Origin: Eucalyptus grandis
Taxonomy: Eukaryota; Streptophyta; Magnoliopsida; Myrtales; Myrtaceae
Reading direction: 5' to 3'
DNA length: 64,000 bases
NCBI RefSeq assembly: GCF_016545825.1
Contig: NC_052619.1
Location: 8,757,501-8,821,500, forward strand
The translations under genes and the position numbers were made by a program. Below, one piece after another: positions 24,125 to 35,946 of this stretch (its first letter is position 1; each line of letters opens with the position of its first letter). The notes beneath the pieces were generated by a model. That model was not told the origin of the DNA. It saw nothing but the letters and a program-made list of their open reading frames with translations, and did not search any database.

Positions 24125-25863
24125 ATAAACTATTAAAATTCAATATCCATAAATTCCCAAAATTATAAAAATTACAGAAATATTAAACAAGCCAATAGGA
24201 TGATAATTTCATACAAAATACATGGCCAAATAGCATTTCACACAATTTCCCAATTTTCACAAAACAGCACATAATATTCGGATAAATCCAGAATGCACAG
24301 TTTCTGAATAAATTTATTAAAATATCCATATGGCCTCCAAAATTACGAAATTTTACAAAGTTATAGCCAATACATTTTCGCACAACTTTCATGAAGAACT
24401 CCAAGCCATATTCTTTTAGATTATTTTATACAGTCTCAAGAAGATTCTGGATCTATTACCGCATCGTCCAGTGTACACATCTCCGAAATATTGAGATTTA
24501 ACCTACCTATTCTCTTTCTTTTCCTCTGAAATTTGGATATGTTATACATAAAGATATCCTGTACAAGTTTCATGAAGATATCCAAGTCAAATAACCAAAG
24601 TAGAGTCATAATTTAGGTCCTTGAAGTCTCGGGTATCTCAAAATACATCACCAGAATCATCTTCTTCAAGATCTAGTCGATTCACTAGGCTATACTTGTT
24701 CATTTCACTTAAAATTTGATTATGTTGTATTTTAAGATGTCCCCTACAACTTTCATGAAGAAACCGAAGTGAGATTCTCATCACAAACCAACATAAACCA
24801 TGAATTCCAGCAAGAGGTCAGTAAAAACTCTCCAGATCTGAGGTCTCCGTAGGACAAGACTTTAACCCCTCAAATCTCCATCATTTTCCACTAAATTTCA
24901 GTATGTTGTAGTTCAAGATGTTAGCTACAACTTGCATGAAGACATCGTAGCCAAAATCGGACTCCAAACACACATGCAAGCTCAAACAAGTTTCTGACTC
25001 ACACAACCCGAGCAAGAACAGTCACACGACTTAAGAACAAGCCATCCATGCTTCGGTTTTTCTCACTTAAACACTCAAAGATCTAACAAACAAACAATAT
25101 ACAACATGCAAGAGAAGCTAGAGGACTCCACTTGCCTCTAGACCGGACGGACAGCAGCAAAAGAGACGGCACACCGGCGGACGAACGGCGTGCGGGCGGC
25201 GACTCCTTCCTTCTCCTCCTCTCTCGGCCTCCCTCTCTCTCTCGCATCTCACTCTCTCGGCTCACTCTCTTCGGCCGAACAAGCCACCCTCTCTCTCTCT
25301 CCCTCTTTTTTTGGTTGTATATATTTGCATGCACTCTAGGTTTGCATGAGGGACAAGTGTAATTGTGGAGGAAGACAAGTGTCCACCATGCTTCACCTCC
25401 TCCATGCCACTTGTCCTATTGCATGCATCATGGGCCTTGGAGTTGGGCTTGGGCCTCCCCTCCTTGGGCCGGCGACTACTCCTCTTCTTGGGCCACTATT
25501 GGGCCGGCCAACTTGGCCCATTAAAAGCTTAGGCCAATGGGCCTACTAAGCCCATCCTAAAAATTGACATTTTCCTCTCTTTTTTTTTTTTGAAAATTTC
25601 TTTTATAAATATTTTAAACTTTAAATTTTCCACATGGCCAAAGTCTTTCGACATTTCATTTATTGAAATTTAATTTATAAAGTGCATGGCCACATAGATT
25701 ATTAATTTATCCTATAGTCCTAAATTCAAAATTCACAAACACAAGCACAATAACACATAGCCTTAAGAAAACTAATGGCTAACACATAGACCATAGGTAA
25801 TTTCATTACCTAATTATAGGCTTTAATTTCTCTAGAGGATGACTTGAATTTTGGGATGCCACA
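22419..25863 (-). repeat. Element A 5' LTR (3.45 kb)
   Basis: Pairs with 14432-17951 along its whole length, with scattered substitutions and small indels. It has a TATA-like TATATA (25318-25323), a GA-rich leader, a donor-like GTAAGT (22990-22995, minus strand), a CATTTCAG motif (22893-22900) and a CAT-rich array at 23040-23470 whose units differ in number and length from those in the partner LTR. Confidence 0.9.
23040..23470 (-). repeat. CAT-rich minisatellite in A 5' LTR
   Basis: Units with GTGATCATCA recur at 23227, 23338 and 23414, separated by runs of ATC triplets. Unit lengths differ from the partner LTR, so the array has changed since insertion. Confidence 0.85.
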
Positions 25864-25868
25864 GCGAG

Positions 25869-28046
25869 TTCCACCCCTAAGCCCCGGTTAGTACACCAAC
25901 TCAACTCAGGGTATCTATCCAGAACTACCCCACCACAAACAAGAACCAACAGTCTACTTGCATACAACCTTACCCGGTATGCCATACCCTGTACATTATA
26001 ACTCAGCACAATACACGTAATGCACATGGCCATCAGATGATGCAGTTCATCAATCACATACGAGTCGCATCACAAGCGATCTCACCTGGCCATTGCCACA
26101 CTCTACACGTTATCGATTCATGCGTGTGTGCCATAAACGATGTGATTCACTCATGCATATAATTAATGCATATAACCATTTCACACATCAATGCATCGAT
26201 TCAGATCGAGTCATCGAGTATAATCATCATAACGTACATTCTCCAAAATGACATATTGAGTCACCAAGTCGTTATGGCATGCCGTCCATTCTACAAAATG
26301 ACCTATAGGGTCACCGAGCCGGCATCACATGTCATCCATTCTACAAAATGACCTGTAGGGTCACCAAGCCGACATTGGCATACAATCCATTATCTATAAT
26401 GACCTGCAGAGTCATCGAGCCGGTATTATATAAATATTGTCCTTTCTCCAGAATGACGTATAGAGTCACCGAGCCGATATTACATACCATCCATTCTCTA
26501 AAACGGTCTATAGAATCGTCGAGCCGGTATTATATAACATTCAGCTAGTACATCAATTTACCACTTTTACCATTCCCGATAAAAATACATTTATGTGGAT
26601 ACACGGTTAGCCTTAGCCAAAATATAATAATTTCTTTTCCACAAATCCCATCATTTTCTATAGTCCACCAAAACATTTTTGGCGCTGTCAACTGACGCCT
26701 GGTTATTTTCCAATTACAATACCTATATTTCACAATCGTCCACCATTCAACAATCAATTCATGCGGATGCCCATCCATTTACACATCCATTAACTTCATA
26801 AAATCAACACACATGAAATTAGACAATTTTTCACTCTCGGGTGAAGAGTGCTCGTGAACAGTAATTTTGTGAACAATGTCCCGTTGCGTGAACAGTAAAT
26901 TTCCAGAATTAAATAAATAATAAACTCAACTCATAAATTAAACAAAACATTAATTAAAACAAACAAACAATTAATTAAGCAAAACAAGCTTAATTAAACA
27001 CATAAGCACAATTAAGCGAATAAATTAAGATTAAGCTAAATTAATCTAATCCATCCATCTAACCACCTATCTTAGGGCTAATACAACTTAATTAAATCTC
27101 ATAAACTAGAATTAAATCTAACTAAACCAACCCTAAGCAAGTTTAGGCACTAATCAAAGGATTATGAGCTAAACTCACCCGTTAAGCGGGCCGGAGGCAC
27201 CGACGCGGCAACAACAATGGTGGCTACGCACCAGGACCTCCACAACGACGATCCAAGGCGATCCCAAGCTCAACACAGCAACCACAACTCGGACTCCCAC
27301 TGAAAACACTGAAAAACAGCCCTGCTGGAGGAGAAACTGAGTTGAACGGCTTGGCCGGAGCTCCGGCGAGGAGGTTGGTCGGCAACCGGAGGCTCCCGGG
27401 GGTCTTGGGGATCTTGCTAAAGGTTGGGATGGGCAAAGGAACGGCTGGAATAGAAGAAAACGGGCTGCAAAGTCGAAACAGGAGAAGTAGGGTGGAACCA
27501 AATGGTCCGGCGATCGGTGTCTTCGCGCCGCCATACGGGACGGCTGGAGCATCGTTCTAGCAATCGGTGGGGTTCTTTGGAATGGCCTGGATGTCTTCTT
27601 CGCGATGGTAGGTGGAGCGTAAGCTAATTCATCCGGGAAGGCAACTTTTAACTCGGATATTTGACAAAAGGTTAGTTGGAGCAACTGCCTCCGGGCAAAT
27701 GGATCGGCTGGCTTCTGGCCATCCGGCGGGTCAAACGGCGGCTCCGACCGGCGAACAGCTAGATCTAGGCAGACAATGTGGATCTCTTGAAGACAATGGT
27801 GGGTGGCATGGAGGCTAATTCGTCCGGGAAGCCAACAATTAACTCAGCTCTTTGGAGGAAGGTCTGCTAGAGCAGAAACCAGAAGAAAGGGAGAACGAAA
27901 GAGAGAGGAGCTCGCCGAGAGAGGGCCGAATGAGGGGAGAGAGAGAGTGATGTGAGGGATGTCAATGCCTCATCAAAGCCATTGAAGGCTTGCTTCAAGT
28001 CCCCATACAAAGTGACATCATCTTCTCTCTCTTCCTTTGCCTTATC
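25869..28046 (-). repeat. Element E 5' LTR, middle segment
   Basis: Continues the LTR begun at 14092 once A and one GCGAG are removed. It holds a six-unit ~50-bp array (26238-26538). A donor-like GGGTGAGT lies on the minus strand at about 27174-27181. A GC-rich leader at 27185-27950 does not match the leader of E2. It ends at the B insertion site. The 169-codon minus-strand frame at 27175-27684 is compositional. Confidence 0.8.
26238..26538 (-). repeat. ~50-bp tandem array in E LTR, 6 units
   Basis: Each unit starts CATTCTACAAAATGACC or a variant and contains GGGTCACCGAGCCGG. Six units are present, as in the E2 LTR. Confidence 0.9.
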
Positions 28047-28461
28047 TGTGGCACCCCGAACCCCTCTTAGGTCGCCACAGGCACCAACGTTACACTTGAT
28101 TACCTCTCTTAGAAGAAGCGTCGTAAATCATGGACATTTTTTTTTAAACGGTCCCAGCGTGACTCATTTAGCGGAAGCAAAATATAACATCGCCATCTCT
28201 CCCTCCATCAACCATGATACAATTTGCACACCACTAAACATCATAATAAAAGACAAAGCCGTGACACTTTATTTACATATTTTCAAGATGGGTTTCCTTG
28301 GGTCGGTACATCAAAAGAAAGGCCAGGACATGAAGCCACACTCGGCCTAAACCCCAAAAAGAAACACTCGACCCACTACGTCTAACGTGAAAGATCCCCC
28401 ATCACTAGTGTCGGCTAACCATCCCAAAAAGTTTCAACTCCTACTTGTCACGCACGGGCCC

Positions 28462-28866
28462 TCACACCCATCCCGGTGCATCAGGCGGTGGCGGCGGCAA
28501 CATCCCACGCATCACTCCGTCGCGACGAACATGGACGGATATGAACTCCTGGACAACAGGGCCCCCAGCCAGGCCCACATCGTACATAACGAAGACACGC
28601 ACTCGAATATATGTAAGACCAGGAACAGAGGGACAATCAAACTCCTCGCACTCGACCTCTACATCCAAGGGTAGGCCGTAAAATACGCCCCGCGTGATAG
28701 CAGGGAGCGGCATGCTGCTAATCAGAAATGTTGGTCCCCAAAGGGGTGAGTACAACCACTCAGCAGGTAAAGGAATCCAATAACCACTCAATGCATCATA
28801 CAATACAATCACAACATCATACATGCCATTCATGCATCCAAGCATACTTACCTTGAAGCCATGCAT
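28462..28866 (-). CDS. Putative LTR-encoded protein, 134 aa (B 3' LTR copy)
   Basis: An uninterrupted frame from ATG 28866 to a stop near 28462 lies wholly inside the LTR, in element sense. It begins MHGFK just before a GTAAGT (28846-28851), passes a peptide EWLYSPL.GPTF shared with A and D, and ends in a Pro-rich tail (PPPPPDAPGWV). The interval between donor and acceptor positions is 129 nt (43 codons), so the frame stays open spliced or unspliced. In this copy the acceptor CATTTCAG has mutated to CATTTCTG, while the internal ATG after it (MPLP) is kept. The partner LTR copy differs at seven residues, all between ~43 and 68. No recognised domain; protein versus conserved leader RNA is undecided. 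Confidence 0.35.
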   Translation of the reverse strand: MHGFKVSMLGCMNGMYDVVIVLYDALSGYWIPLPAEWLYSPLWGPTFLISSMPLPAITRGVFYGLPLDVEVECEEFDCPSVPGLTYIRVRVFVMYDVGLAGGPVVQEFISVHVRRDGVMRGMLPPPPPDAPGWV

Positions 28867-28906
28867 ATACCATCATACATCCTCATCACAATCATATCAC
28901 ATACAT

Positions 28907-29145
28907 GTCATCATGCCATAGGTGATCATCATCACATCATACACATATCATCATACCATAGGTGGTCATCAACACATCATACACATGTCATCATACCATA
29001 GGTGGTCATCATCACATCATACACATGTCATCATACCATAGGTGGTCATCATCACATCATACACATGTCATCATGCCATAGGTGATCATCATCACATCAT
29101 ACACATGTCATCATACCATAGGTGGTCATCATCACATCATATCAC
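28907..29145 (-). repeat. 40-bp CAT-rich array in B 3' LTR, ~6 units
   Basis: CCATAGGT recurs at 28916, 28956, 28996, 29036, 29076 and 29116, an exact 40-bp period. Confidence 0.92.
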
Positions 29146-30719
29146 ATCACATCATACAGAATGTGTAGTTTTTGAAATAATTCGATTAAAATACCCGAAC
29201 GACCTCCAAAAATTATGAAACTTTATCAGGTTATAGCTAAGACGCTAAAGTAGATTTTTGATGAAGACTTCTAGGCTAGATTCGTTTTATATAATTTTCT
29301 ATAGTCGTCCGAAGCTTCTGGTTCTCATACGGAAACGTCCATTGTAGTCATCTCCGAAATACCGAGTTTTTAACCCACTTATTCTTCTTGGTTTCATCCT
29401 AAATTTGGATATGATTTACTTCAAGAGGTCCCCTACAACTTTCATTAAGGGATCTAAGTCAAATTTCCAGATTATAGTCATCATATGGGTCCATGAAGTC
29501 TCGGGTGTCCTGTACCGCGTCTCCAGATTTACCATCGTCAAGAGTAAGTCGATTCACTAGGTTACACCTGCTCATTTTACTTCAAATTTGAGTATGTTAG
29601 TCTTTAGTATGTCATATACAAGTTTTATGAAGAAGTCGAAGAGAGATTCTTAGTAAAAATCAACATGCAACCACAAATCCACCACAAGGTCACAAAACTG
29701 TTCCAGATCTAGTGTCTCCGTAGGATGAGAGTTTGACCCCTTAAATCTCCACCATTTTGTACCAAATTTTAGTATGTTGTAGTTTAAGATGTTGGCTACA
29801 ACTTTCATGAAGTAGTCCAGGTCAAAATAGAACTTAAAACATGCATGCAAGCTCTCACAAGATTCTGGTTCAGGCGGTTCATGCGAAAACAGCAACATCA
29901 CTCAAGAACAAGTCATTCTAGCTTCGGTTTCTCCCTTCTAATCACCCAAAATTCGACACTACTCCAAACATAGATGCAAGACACACATGCAAGAGTAGGA
30001 AGTGGATCCCAACTTGCCTCTAAACCGAGCTAGCGACGAGCACACGGCGGCGAACGGGTGGCAAACGGGAGGCGACTTTCGGACGGACAGCGAGCTCCTT
30101 CCTCTCTCTGTCGGCCTCACTCCTCTCGGCGCCCCTCTCTCTCTCTCTCGCAATTCTCTCTCTCTCTCTTTGGCTTGGACGGAAACAACCGGCCACTCTC
30201 TCTCTCCTTTTATTCCCCCAAATCTCCATCATTGGCAATGATTACTTGCCACTTCCAATGGCCAATGCATGCAAGTCCTCCTTGCGGCAAGGCCCATGCA
30301 ATGGGCCGGCCACTCTCCTTCTTGGGCCTCACTTGGGCCGGTGACAGCCCTCTGTGGGCTTCGATTGGGCCGACCAGCTTGGCCCATCTTAGGCCCATCC
30401 CTCTTGGGCCTAAGACCCAAGCTTAATTACCCTAAAATCAACCCTTTTAGAATTACTTAAATCCCTATTAAATTGAAGTACTAAATTACAATCTAAGATA
30501 ACTATACACTTGAAATTATAATTTCATAAGTTCCAATTTATCACACACATGGCCAAAATAAAACTTCATTTTCCAAAAATTCATCCATTAAAGACTTGGC
30601 CATACATCTCATCCCAACTCATAGACTAGGAGGCTACAAAATACAATAGCGGTACTTCTATCACCTATCCATAGCTCATGGCATATTTAGGGATTTTTAT
30701 GAAATTCCAGGATGCCACA

Positions 30720-30800
30720 ATTCTCCCCTCCTTAGAGAATTTCGTCCTCGAAATTAGACACCACTCGTGCCTTCTTAAAACAAATAGGGGTACTTTTCCT
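30720..30800 (-). other. Element B polypurine tract and pol 3' end
   Basis: The minus strand reads AAGGAGGGGAGAAT directly before the LTR's TGTGGCATCC. It is preceded by the codons for FEDEI and a stop, the conserved tail shared with A, E and E2. Confidence 0.75.
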
Positions 30801-31205
30801 TTATTTGATCTTCACTTTCACATGTGGCTTCCTCCATATCATGATGTCGCCATAATACCTTAACCAGAGGGATCTTCTTAGTCCTAAGAATTTGTTCCTT
30901 TCGATCCAATATCTCATACAAAGCTCCTCGATGTACCTTACTTTCTCATCCACTTTGATGGCTTCATGATCAAGTATGTGACCAGGATCCAGCTGGTACT
31001 TCCTCAACATCGATACATGAAACACATCATGCAAATTTCCCAACTTAGGAGGTAGCGCTAAACGATAAGCTACATCCCCTATCCTTTCAAGTATTTCAAA
31101 AGGTCCAACAAATCTAGGGCTTAACTTACCCTTCATCCCAAATCGAGATATCCCTTTCATAGGAGATACCTTAAGGAATACATGGTCTCCCACGCTAAAT
31201 TCCAA
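30801..31205 (-). pseudogene. Element B integrase C-terminus and chromodomain
   Basis: The 134-codon frame has the GPY/F-type end of integrase (FSVGDHVFLKVSP, then KGKLSPRFVGPFEIL, then LHDVFHVSMLRKY), followed by VDEKVRYIEE, the start of a chromodomain. After that the frame is wrong: the tail reads RYWIERNK instead of the expected chromodomain core, which lies in another frame. The upstream join to the catalytic core (31157-31858) also needs a frameshift near 31230. The product would tether the integration complex to chromatin. Not functional. Confidence 0.85.
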
Positions 31206-31960
31206 AGGCCTTCTACGCCTATCTGCGTAGTCTTTCTGCCTACTCTGAGCTGTTTTAAGTCTTTTCTGATAATTTCAACAGCCTCAGTGGTAACTTGTAC
31301 CAATTCAGGTCCTGTCAATTTCCTTTCACCTACTTCATTCCAACAGATAGGAGTCCTACATCTCCTTCCATATAATGCTTCATAGGGAGCCATGCCTATA
31401 CTTTTCTGGAAACTATTATTATAGGCAAGCTCCACCAAATGCAATCTTTCATCCCAATTTCCTTTGAAATCAATTACACAAGCCCTCAACATATCCTCTA
31501 ATGTCTGGATTACTCTTTCTGTTTGTCCATCTGTTTGGGGATGAAAAGCAGTACTAAACTGAAGTTTAGTCCCTAATGCAATTTGAAGACTTTGCCAAAA
31601 GTTCGAAGTGAATCTCGAATCCCGATCCGAGGTAATAGTCACTGGGACACCATGTAAGCGTACCACTTGACCCACATACATATCTGCATATTTATCCATT
31701 GGGTAGTCCATGCGAACCGCTAGGAAATGAGCCGATTTAGTCAAACGGTCCACTATAACCCAGATAGAATCATGGCCACTTGATGTCCTTGGTAATCCTT
31801 GCACAAAGTCCATTGTTATATGTTCCCATTTCCATTCTGGTATGTCTAACGGTCTCAAGAGTCCTGCGGGTTTACGATGCTCCGCTTTTACTTGCTAGCA
31901 TGTCAAACATTGAGAAACGTGCTTAGCCGTATTTGCTTTCATACCATTCCACCAAAATTG
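31157..31960 (-). pseudogene. Element B integrase catalytic core
   Basis: From the Met at 31858, the acidic triad is visible: D17 (MDFVQGLP), D78 (TSDRDSRF) and E114 (GQTERVIQ). The last two are 35 residues apart, as in the D,D(35)E family, which joins element DNA to the genome. The zinc-binding N-terminus lies upstream in the same frame but is interrupted by TAG at 31895-31897; element A keeps CAG at that codon. The C-terminal ~40 residues (VGRKTTQIG onward) are out of frame with the family. Confidence 0.9.
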
Positions 31961-32812
31961 CTAACGTAAATTTCTGTACATCTTTGTACTACCCGGATGA
32001 ATACTATAATTACTCTTATGTGTCTCCGAAATTTCCTTCTTTAATTCTTCATTATCGGGAACACGAGTCGTCCTGGCATCTTGCCACTCCATCATCGAGA
32101 CTTGAAATTCTGGTCTTTTCCTAAAGACACAAAGATCTTTCACTTTCAAAATCTCTCGGGTCGATTCTTGCAAGATTTTAACTTTCTGAATAATCTCGGG
32201 TTCTATTCTTAATGCACTAAGCATACCAAGAAGACAATCCATTTCCAATTTAAATTCTAAGTCTGCTACAGACTTTAACAACCCCCATTCTGCCATCCTT
32301 AAACTAGCCATTTCCACAGCCGACTTACAACTAAGAGCATCCGCTACCCTATTCGCCTTCCCTGGATGGTATTTTATCTCACAATCATAATCCTTTAACA
32401 ACTCTATCCACCTCCTTTGTCTCATGTTCAACTCCTTTTGTGAGAATAGATATATCAAGCTCTTATGATCCATATAAATCTCAAACTTCTCCCCATACAA
32501 ATAGTGTCTCCATATCTTCAAGGCAAACACTATAGCTGCTAGTTCTAAATCATGCGTTGGGTAATTCAGTTCATGGGGTTTCAATTGTCTAGATGTATAG
32601 GCTATAACCTTGCCATGCTGCATCAAAACACATCCCAGTCCTTTGTGAGATGCATCACTATACACTGTAAAACCATCAGGTCCAGTAGGTATAGTCAGGA
32701 TTGGAGCTGAGGTCAATTTCCTTTTAAGCTCCTGGAAACTCCTTTCACATTCCCTATTCCATTCAAATGTTACATTCTTTCGGGTCAACTTAGTTAAAAG
32801 TCCTACCAGTCA
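31961..32812 (-). pseudogene. Element B RNase H and linker
   Basis: The 275-codon frame (from 32788) begins in the RT connection (RKNVTFEWN) and carries the RNase H acidic residues D45 (VYSDAS), E82 (LELAAIV), D107 (YMDHKSL) and D150 (RVADALS), which would degrade template RNA. It then runs into the linker before integrase and ends at in-frame TAG 31961-31963. The same frame is closed upstream by TGA 32810-32812. All four catalytic positions are intact. Confidence 0.9.
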
Positions 32813-32925
32813 TGAAAATCCTTCAATGAACCTCCTAAAATAACCAGCCAGTCCTAGGAAACTTCGTATTTCGGTAGGTGTCGTCGGTCTCGGCCAATTT
32901 ATTACCATCTCAACTTTAGCCGGCC

Positions 32926-33621
32926 CTACGCAATTCCTTTTCCCGACACCACATGCCCTAAAAATATTATCTGGTCCAACCGTAACTCACACTTACTAAA
33001 CTTGGCATACAACTTATGCTCTCTCAGGGTCTGCAAAACTATCCTCAAGTGTTGCTCATGCTCTTTAGGCCCTTTTGAATATACCAGAATGTCATCAATA
33101 AATACAATCACAAACTGGTCTAAATAAGGCTTAAATATCCTATTCATTAGATCCATAAATGCGGCCGGCACGTTAGTCAATCCAAATGGCATAACAAGGA
33201 ACTCGTAGTGTCCATAATGAGTCCTAAACGCAGTCTTAGGAATGTCCTCTTTCTTAATTCTTAGCTGATAGTATCCCGATCTTAAGTCAATCTTAGAGAA
33301 GACCGAACTTCCCTGGAGTTGGTCAAACAGGTCATCAATTCTAGGCAAAGGATACTTATTCTTAATGGTCACCTGGTTCAACTGCCTATAGTCAATGCAC
33401 AAGCGCATCGATCCATCTTTCTTTTTCACAAACAAGACCGGCGCACCCCAAGGTGAAGCACTTGGTCTAATGAATCCTTTGTCAAGCAACTCCTGTAGTT
33501 GCACTTTCAATTCCTTCAATTCAACTAAGGCCATCCTATATGGGGCTTTTGATATTGGTCCTGTTCCAGGCATTAATTCAATTTCAAACTCAATCTCCCG
33601 CTCTGGCGGCAATCCAGGCAA
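32926..33621 (-). pseudogene. Element B reverse transcriptase
   Basis: The 231-codon frame starts at [15 protein letters not shown] and includes the RT fingers and palm: [20 protein letters not shown] around residues 56-75, the first catalytic Asp in [10 protein letters not shown] (D112), [14 protein letters not shown], and FIDDILVYS (D176, D177). It ends at VSGKGIA with a stop produced by a one-base deletion; the sequence continues in another frame to the RNase H part. Family members usually have NAPATF where this reads NVPAAF. It would copy RNA into DNA; broken here. Confidence 0.92.
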
Positions 33622-33860
33622 TTCCTCAAGGAATACATCTTGAAATTCATTAACTACACGAACTTCCTCAAGTTTAGGCTCCTCCTTTAATCTTTAACTA
33701 TGGCTAGGTATCCTTGACATCCTTTGTCAAGTAACTCACAGGCTTCTACCGCCGAAATAAGTGCTGGGAGATGGGTCTCACCTCCTAAAAATTCACAACT
33801 AGACTGATCGGTAAAACGAATTGGATCACTCTTCTATAACAATCCATTCTAGCCCGATAC
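33622..33860 (-). pseudogene. Element B protease-RT linker
   Basis: The coding remnant links protease to RT (AIVKD, then [14 protein letters not shown], then LPGLPP) but contains a stop at the AIVKD end. This is the stretch that A and D have lost and replaced with their shared ~350-bp module. Confidence 0.6.
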
Positions 33861-34190
33861 TTACGAAGCCCGGTCCATTCCTATAATAACGTCAAAGTCA
33901 TACATAGCCATTACAACCAAGTCTATTTCCATATATTTTCCTCCCATTGATATCTTACAATTCCCACACACCAGCGTAGACAATACCATATCCTTTAAAG
34001 GCGTGGAAACACAAAGAGGCGTCTCAAGAGGTATAACTTCTATCTTATTCAAACGTCTATATCTTTCAGACACAAATGAATGCATTGCACCCGTATCAAA
34101 CAATGCATATGCCTTGTCACCATTGATAAGGATCGTACCTGAGATAACATTTTTGGAAGCTTCCGCTTCCTCTTGGGTGACCGTATACAT
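33861..34190 (-). pseudogene. Element B aspartic protease
   Basis: The 109-codon frame begins VTQEEAEASKNVISG and contains the active site ALFDTGAMHSF (D32-T-G-A) and the flap-side end VVMAMYDFDVIIGMD. Retropepsin-type proteases cleave gag-pol and act as dimers. The catalytic triad is intact, but the frame is separated from gag by a frameshift near 34250. Confidence 0.88.
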
Positions 34191-34256
34191 CCTTCCTTGT
34201 ACTGGTGGCCTCTGAGGATTTCCTTGTAAGTTTGATCTAACAGCACTCTGATATCC

Positions 34257-35242
34257 CTATCGCATCGAGCAAACACTCACTTGCGACCTCTCTTGTGGGT
34301 AACTTCTCCTAAGATGGCCCACTTGTCCACAACCAAAACATTTTAGTCGTCCATTGCAAGGTCCTGGGCCATGTCGCCCATTACACCTTTGACAAACACC
34401 AGGCTGATAGGGTGCTTTCCCTATATTCAGACCATTTCTTGCTTCCCCAAAATTCCCAAAATTACTCTTCTTCTTCACATTCCAGGTCTGACCTTGACCA
34501 GAATAAGGTCTCTTACCCCTTCTCACATCATTAAAATTCAACGGTTTCTTAAACTCGACCGTTCTCTTAATAGCTTCTGCTCCACTAACCGTGCCCTTTC
34601 ATACATCTCATTATAATCTCTTATGTTCAAAGGCACTAGTTGCTTTCTAATGTCAGTTCTCAACCCTTTCAGGAATCTCTTAGCCTTTTCCTCCTGATCC
34701 TCAATCAATCTAGGAGCATATCTAGACAGTTCAGAAAATCTAGCCTCATACTGGTCCACTGTCAGCTCATTTTGTTCTAGATGAACAAATTCTGTAATTT
34801 TCATATCCTTAGCACAGTCAGAAAGATGCTTTCTATTGAAAGCTCTCACAAACTCCTCCCAGTTAACATCAATACCTGTTGGAAAGATTATGTCCTTCGA
34901 AGCTCTCCACCAAAACTTTGCATTTCCCTCCAACTAGTACTCTGCCAAAGTTATTTTCTCAACATCAGTGTAGTCCAACAGCTGGAAAATTCGTTTCATC
35001 CCATCAATCCATTGTTTCGCCTCCTCAGAACTTCCCATTCCATTGAACTTAGGTGGCTTCAGCTTCAGAAATTACTCCACCAGTCCTTGAGTACGGCGTT
35101 CTGCTCCGAGCTGTTGCTGCGCCTACCTTTCCATCAGATTTCCAATATTGGCTAATGCCTGCAGGATGTCTTCCATTCAGGGTTCAGCCCTTGTAGTAGA
35201 GGCTTCAGCCCTCGATGGATGAGCACTTCCAGCTCGCACCAT
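34257..35242 (-). pseudogene. Element B gag
   Basis: The aligned start is ATG 35242 (MVRAGSAHPSRAEA). The capsid-type core runs through FWWRASKD, WEEFVRAFNRKHLSDCAKD, LTVDQYEARFSELSRYAPRL and LNIRDYNEMYERA. The nucleocapsid part is in another frame (34257-34541): CQRCNGRHGPGPC, then CFGCGQVGHLRRSY. The last cysteine of the CCHC knuckle is replaced by tyrosine. In-frame stops are TGA 35177-35179, TAG 35123-35125, TAA 35072-35074 and TAG 34934-34936. Gag would assemble the particle and package RNA; this copy cannot be made whole. Confidence 0.9.
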
Positions 35243-35503
35243 GACTTTCCTGCAATTTCCAAGCATTGCCTCAGGAATAATCTGAGACTCACTGCCTCCA
35301 TTCAAAGCAACTACTACTACTTCATAAGTAACATATACATATTACTGGTACCTAAAGGCAACTCAAAATAGACTACTAGGGATCTACAAGTGAATATTCA
35401 TCACCAGTTATTCAATTATTTCGTTTTATATCCTATGGTGTGCATTGTCATCGTGTTCCTCAATTTCCAAATGAGGCTCCTTATCACTCCACCTATAACC
35501 ATT

Positions 35504-35515
35504 GCTCTAATACCA
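35504..35515 (-). promoter_or_regulatory. Primer-binding site of element B (tRNA-iMet, one mismatch)
   Basis: The minus strand reads TGGTATTAGAGC, differing from the initiator-Met primer complement by one C-to-T change, 11 nt inside the 5' LTR. Confidence 0.85.
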
Positions 35516-35946
35516 AAAAGGGGCGTTGTGGCACCCCGAACCCCTCTTAGGTCGCCACAGGCACCAACGTTACACCTGATTACCTCTCTTAGAAGAAGCG
35601 TCGTAAATCATGGACATTTTTTTTTTTTTAAAACGGTCCCAGCGCGACTCATTTAGCGGAAGCAAAATATAACATCGCCATCTCTCCCTCCATCAACCAA
35701 GATACAATTTGCACACCACTAAACATCATAATAAAAGACAAAGCCGTGACACTTTATTTACATATTTTCAAGATGGGTTTCCTTGGGTCGGTACATCAAA
35801 AGAAAGGCCAGGGACATGAAGCCACACTCGCCCAAACCCCAAAAAGAAACAAATCGACCCACTACGTCTAACGTGAAAGATCCCCCATCACTAGTGTCGG
35901 CTAACCATCCCAAAAGTTTCAACTCCTACTTGTCACGCACGGGCCC

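Larger units (their letters stand above)
14432..25863 (-). mobile_element. Element A: complete but defective chromovirus-type element, TSD GCGAG
   Basis: Two long, closely similar LTRs (14432-17951 and 22419-25863) flank a 4.47-kb internal region on the minus strand. The outer flanks both read GCGAG (14427-14431 and 25864-25868), a perfect 5-bp duplication. The 5' LTR (right) is followed after 8 nt by an initiator-Met primer site; the 3' LTR is preceded by a polypurine tract. The internal region keeps gag, protease, part of RT, an integrase zinc-finger piece and the chromodomain end. It lacks most of RNase H/integrase, so it was probably mobilised in trans or has decayed. Confidence 0.92.
28047..30719 (-). 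repeat. Element B 3' LTR (2.67 kb, internally deleted)
   Basis: Runs TGTGGCACCCC to GGATGCCACA. A ~0.75-kb piece present in the partner LTR (about 36590-37407) is missing at about 29150. It carries a six-unit 40-bp array (28907-29145), the LTR frame 28462-28866 and a TATA-like AATAAAAGG (minus strand, near 30205). Confidence 0.9.

Noticed and set aside
27175..27684. 169-codon frame in E's LTR leader
   Set aside because: GC-rich leader with open frames on both strands, no motif, and no counterpart in E2.
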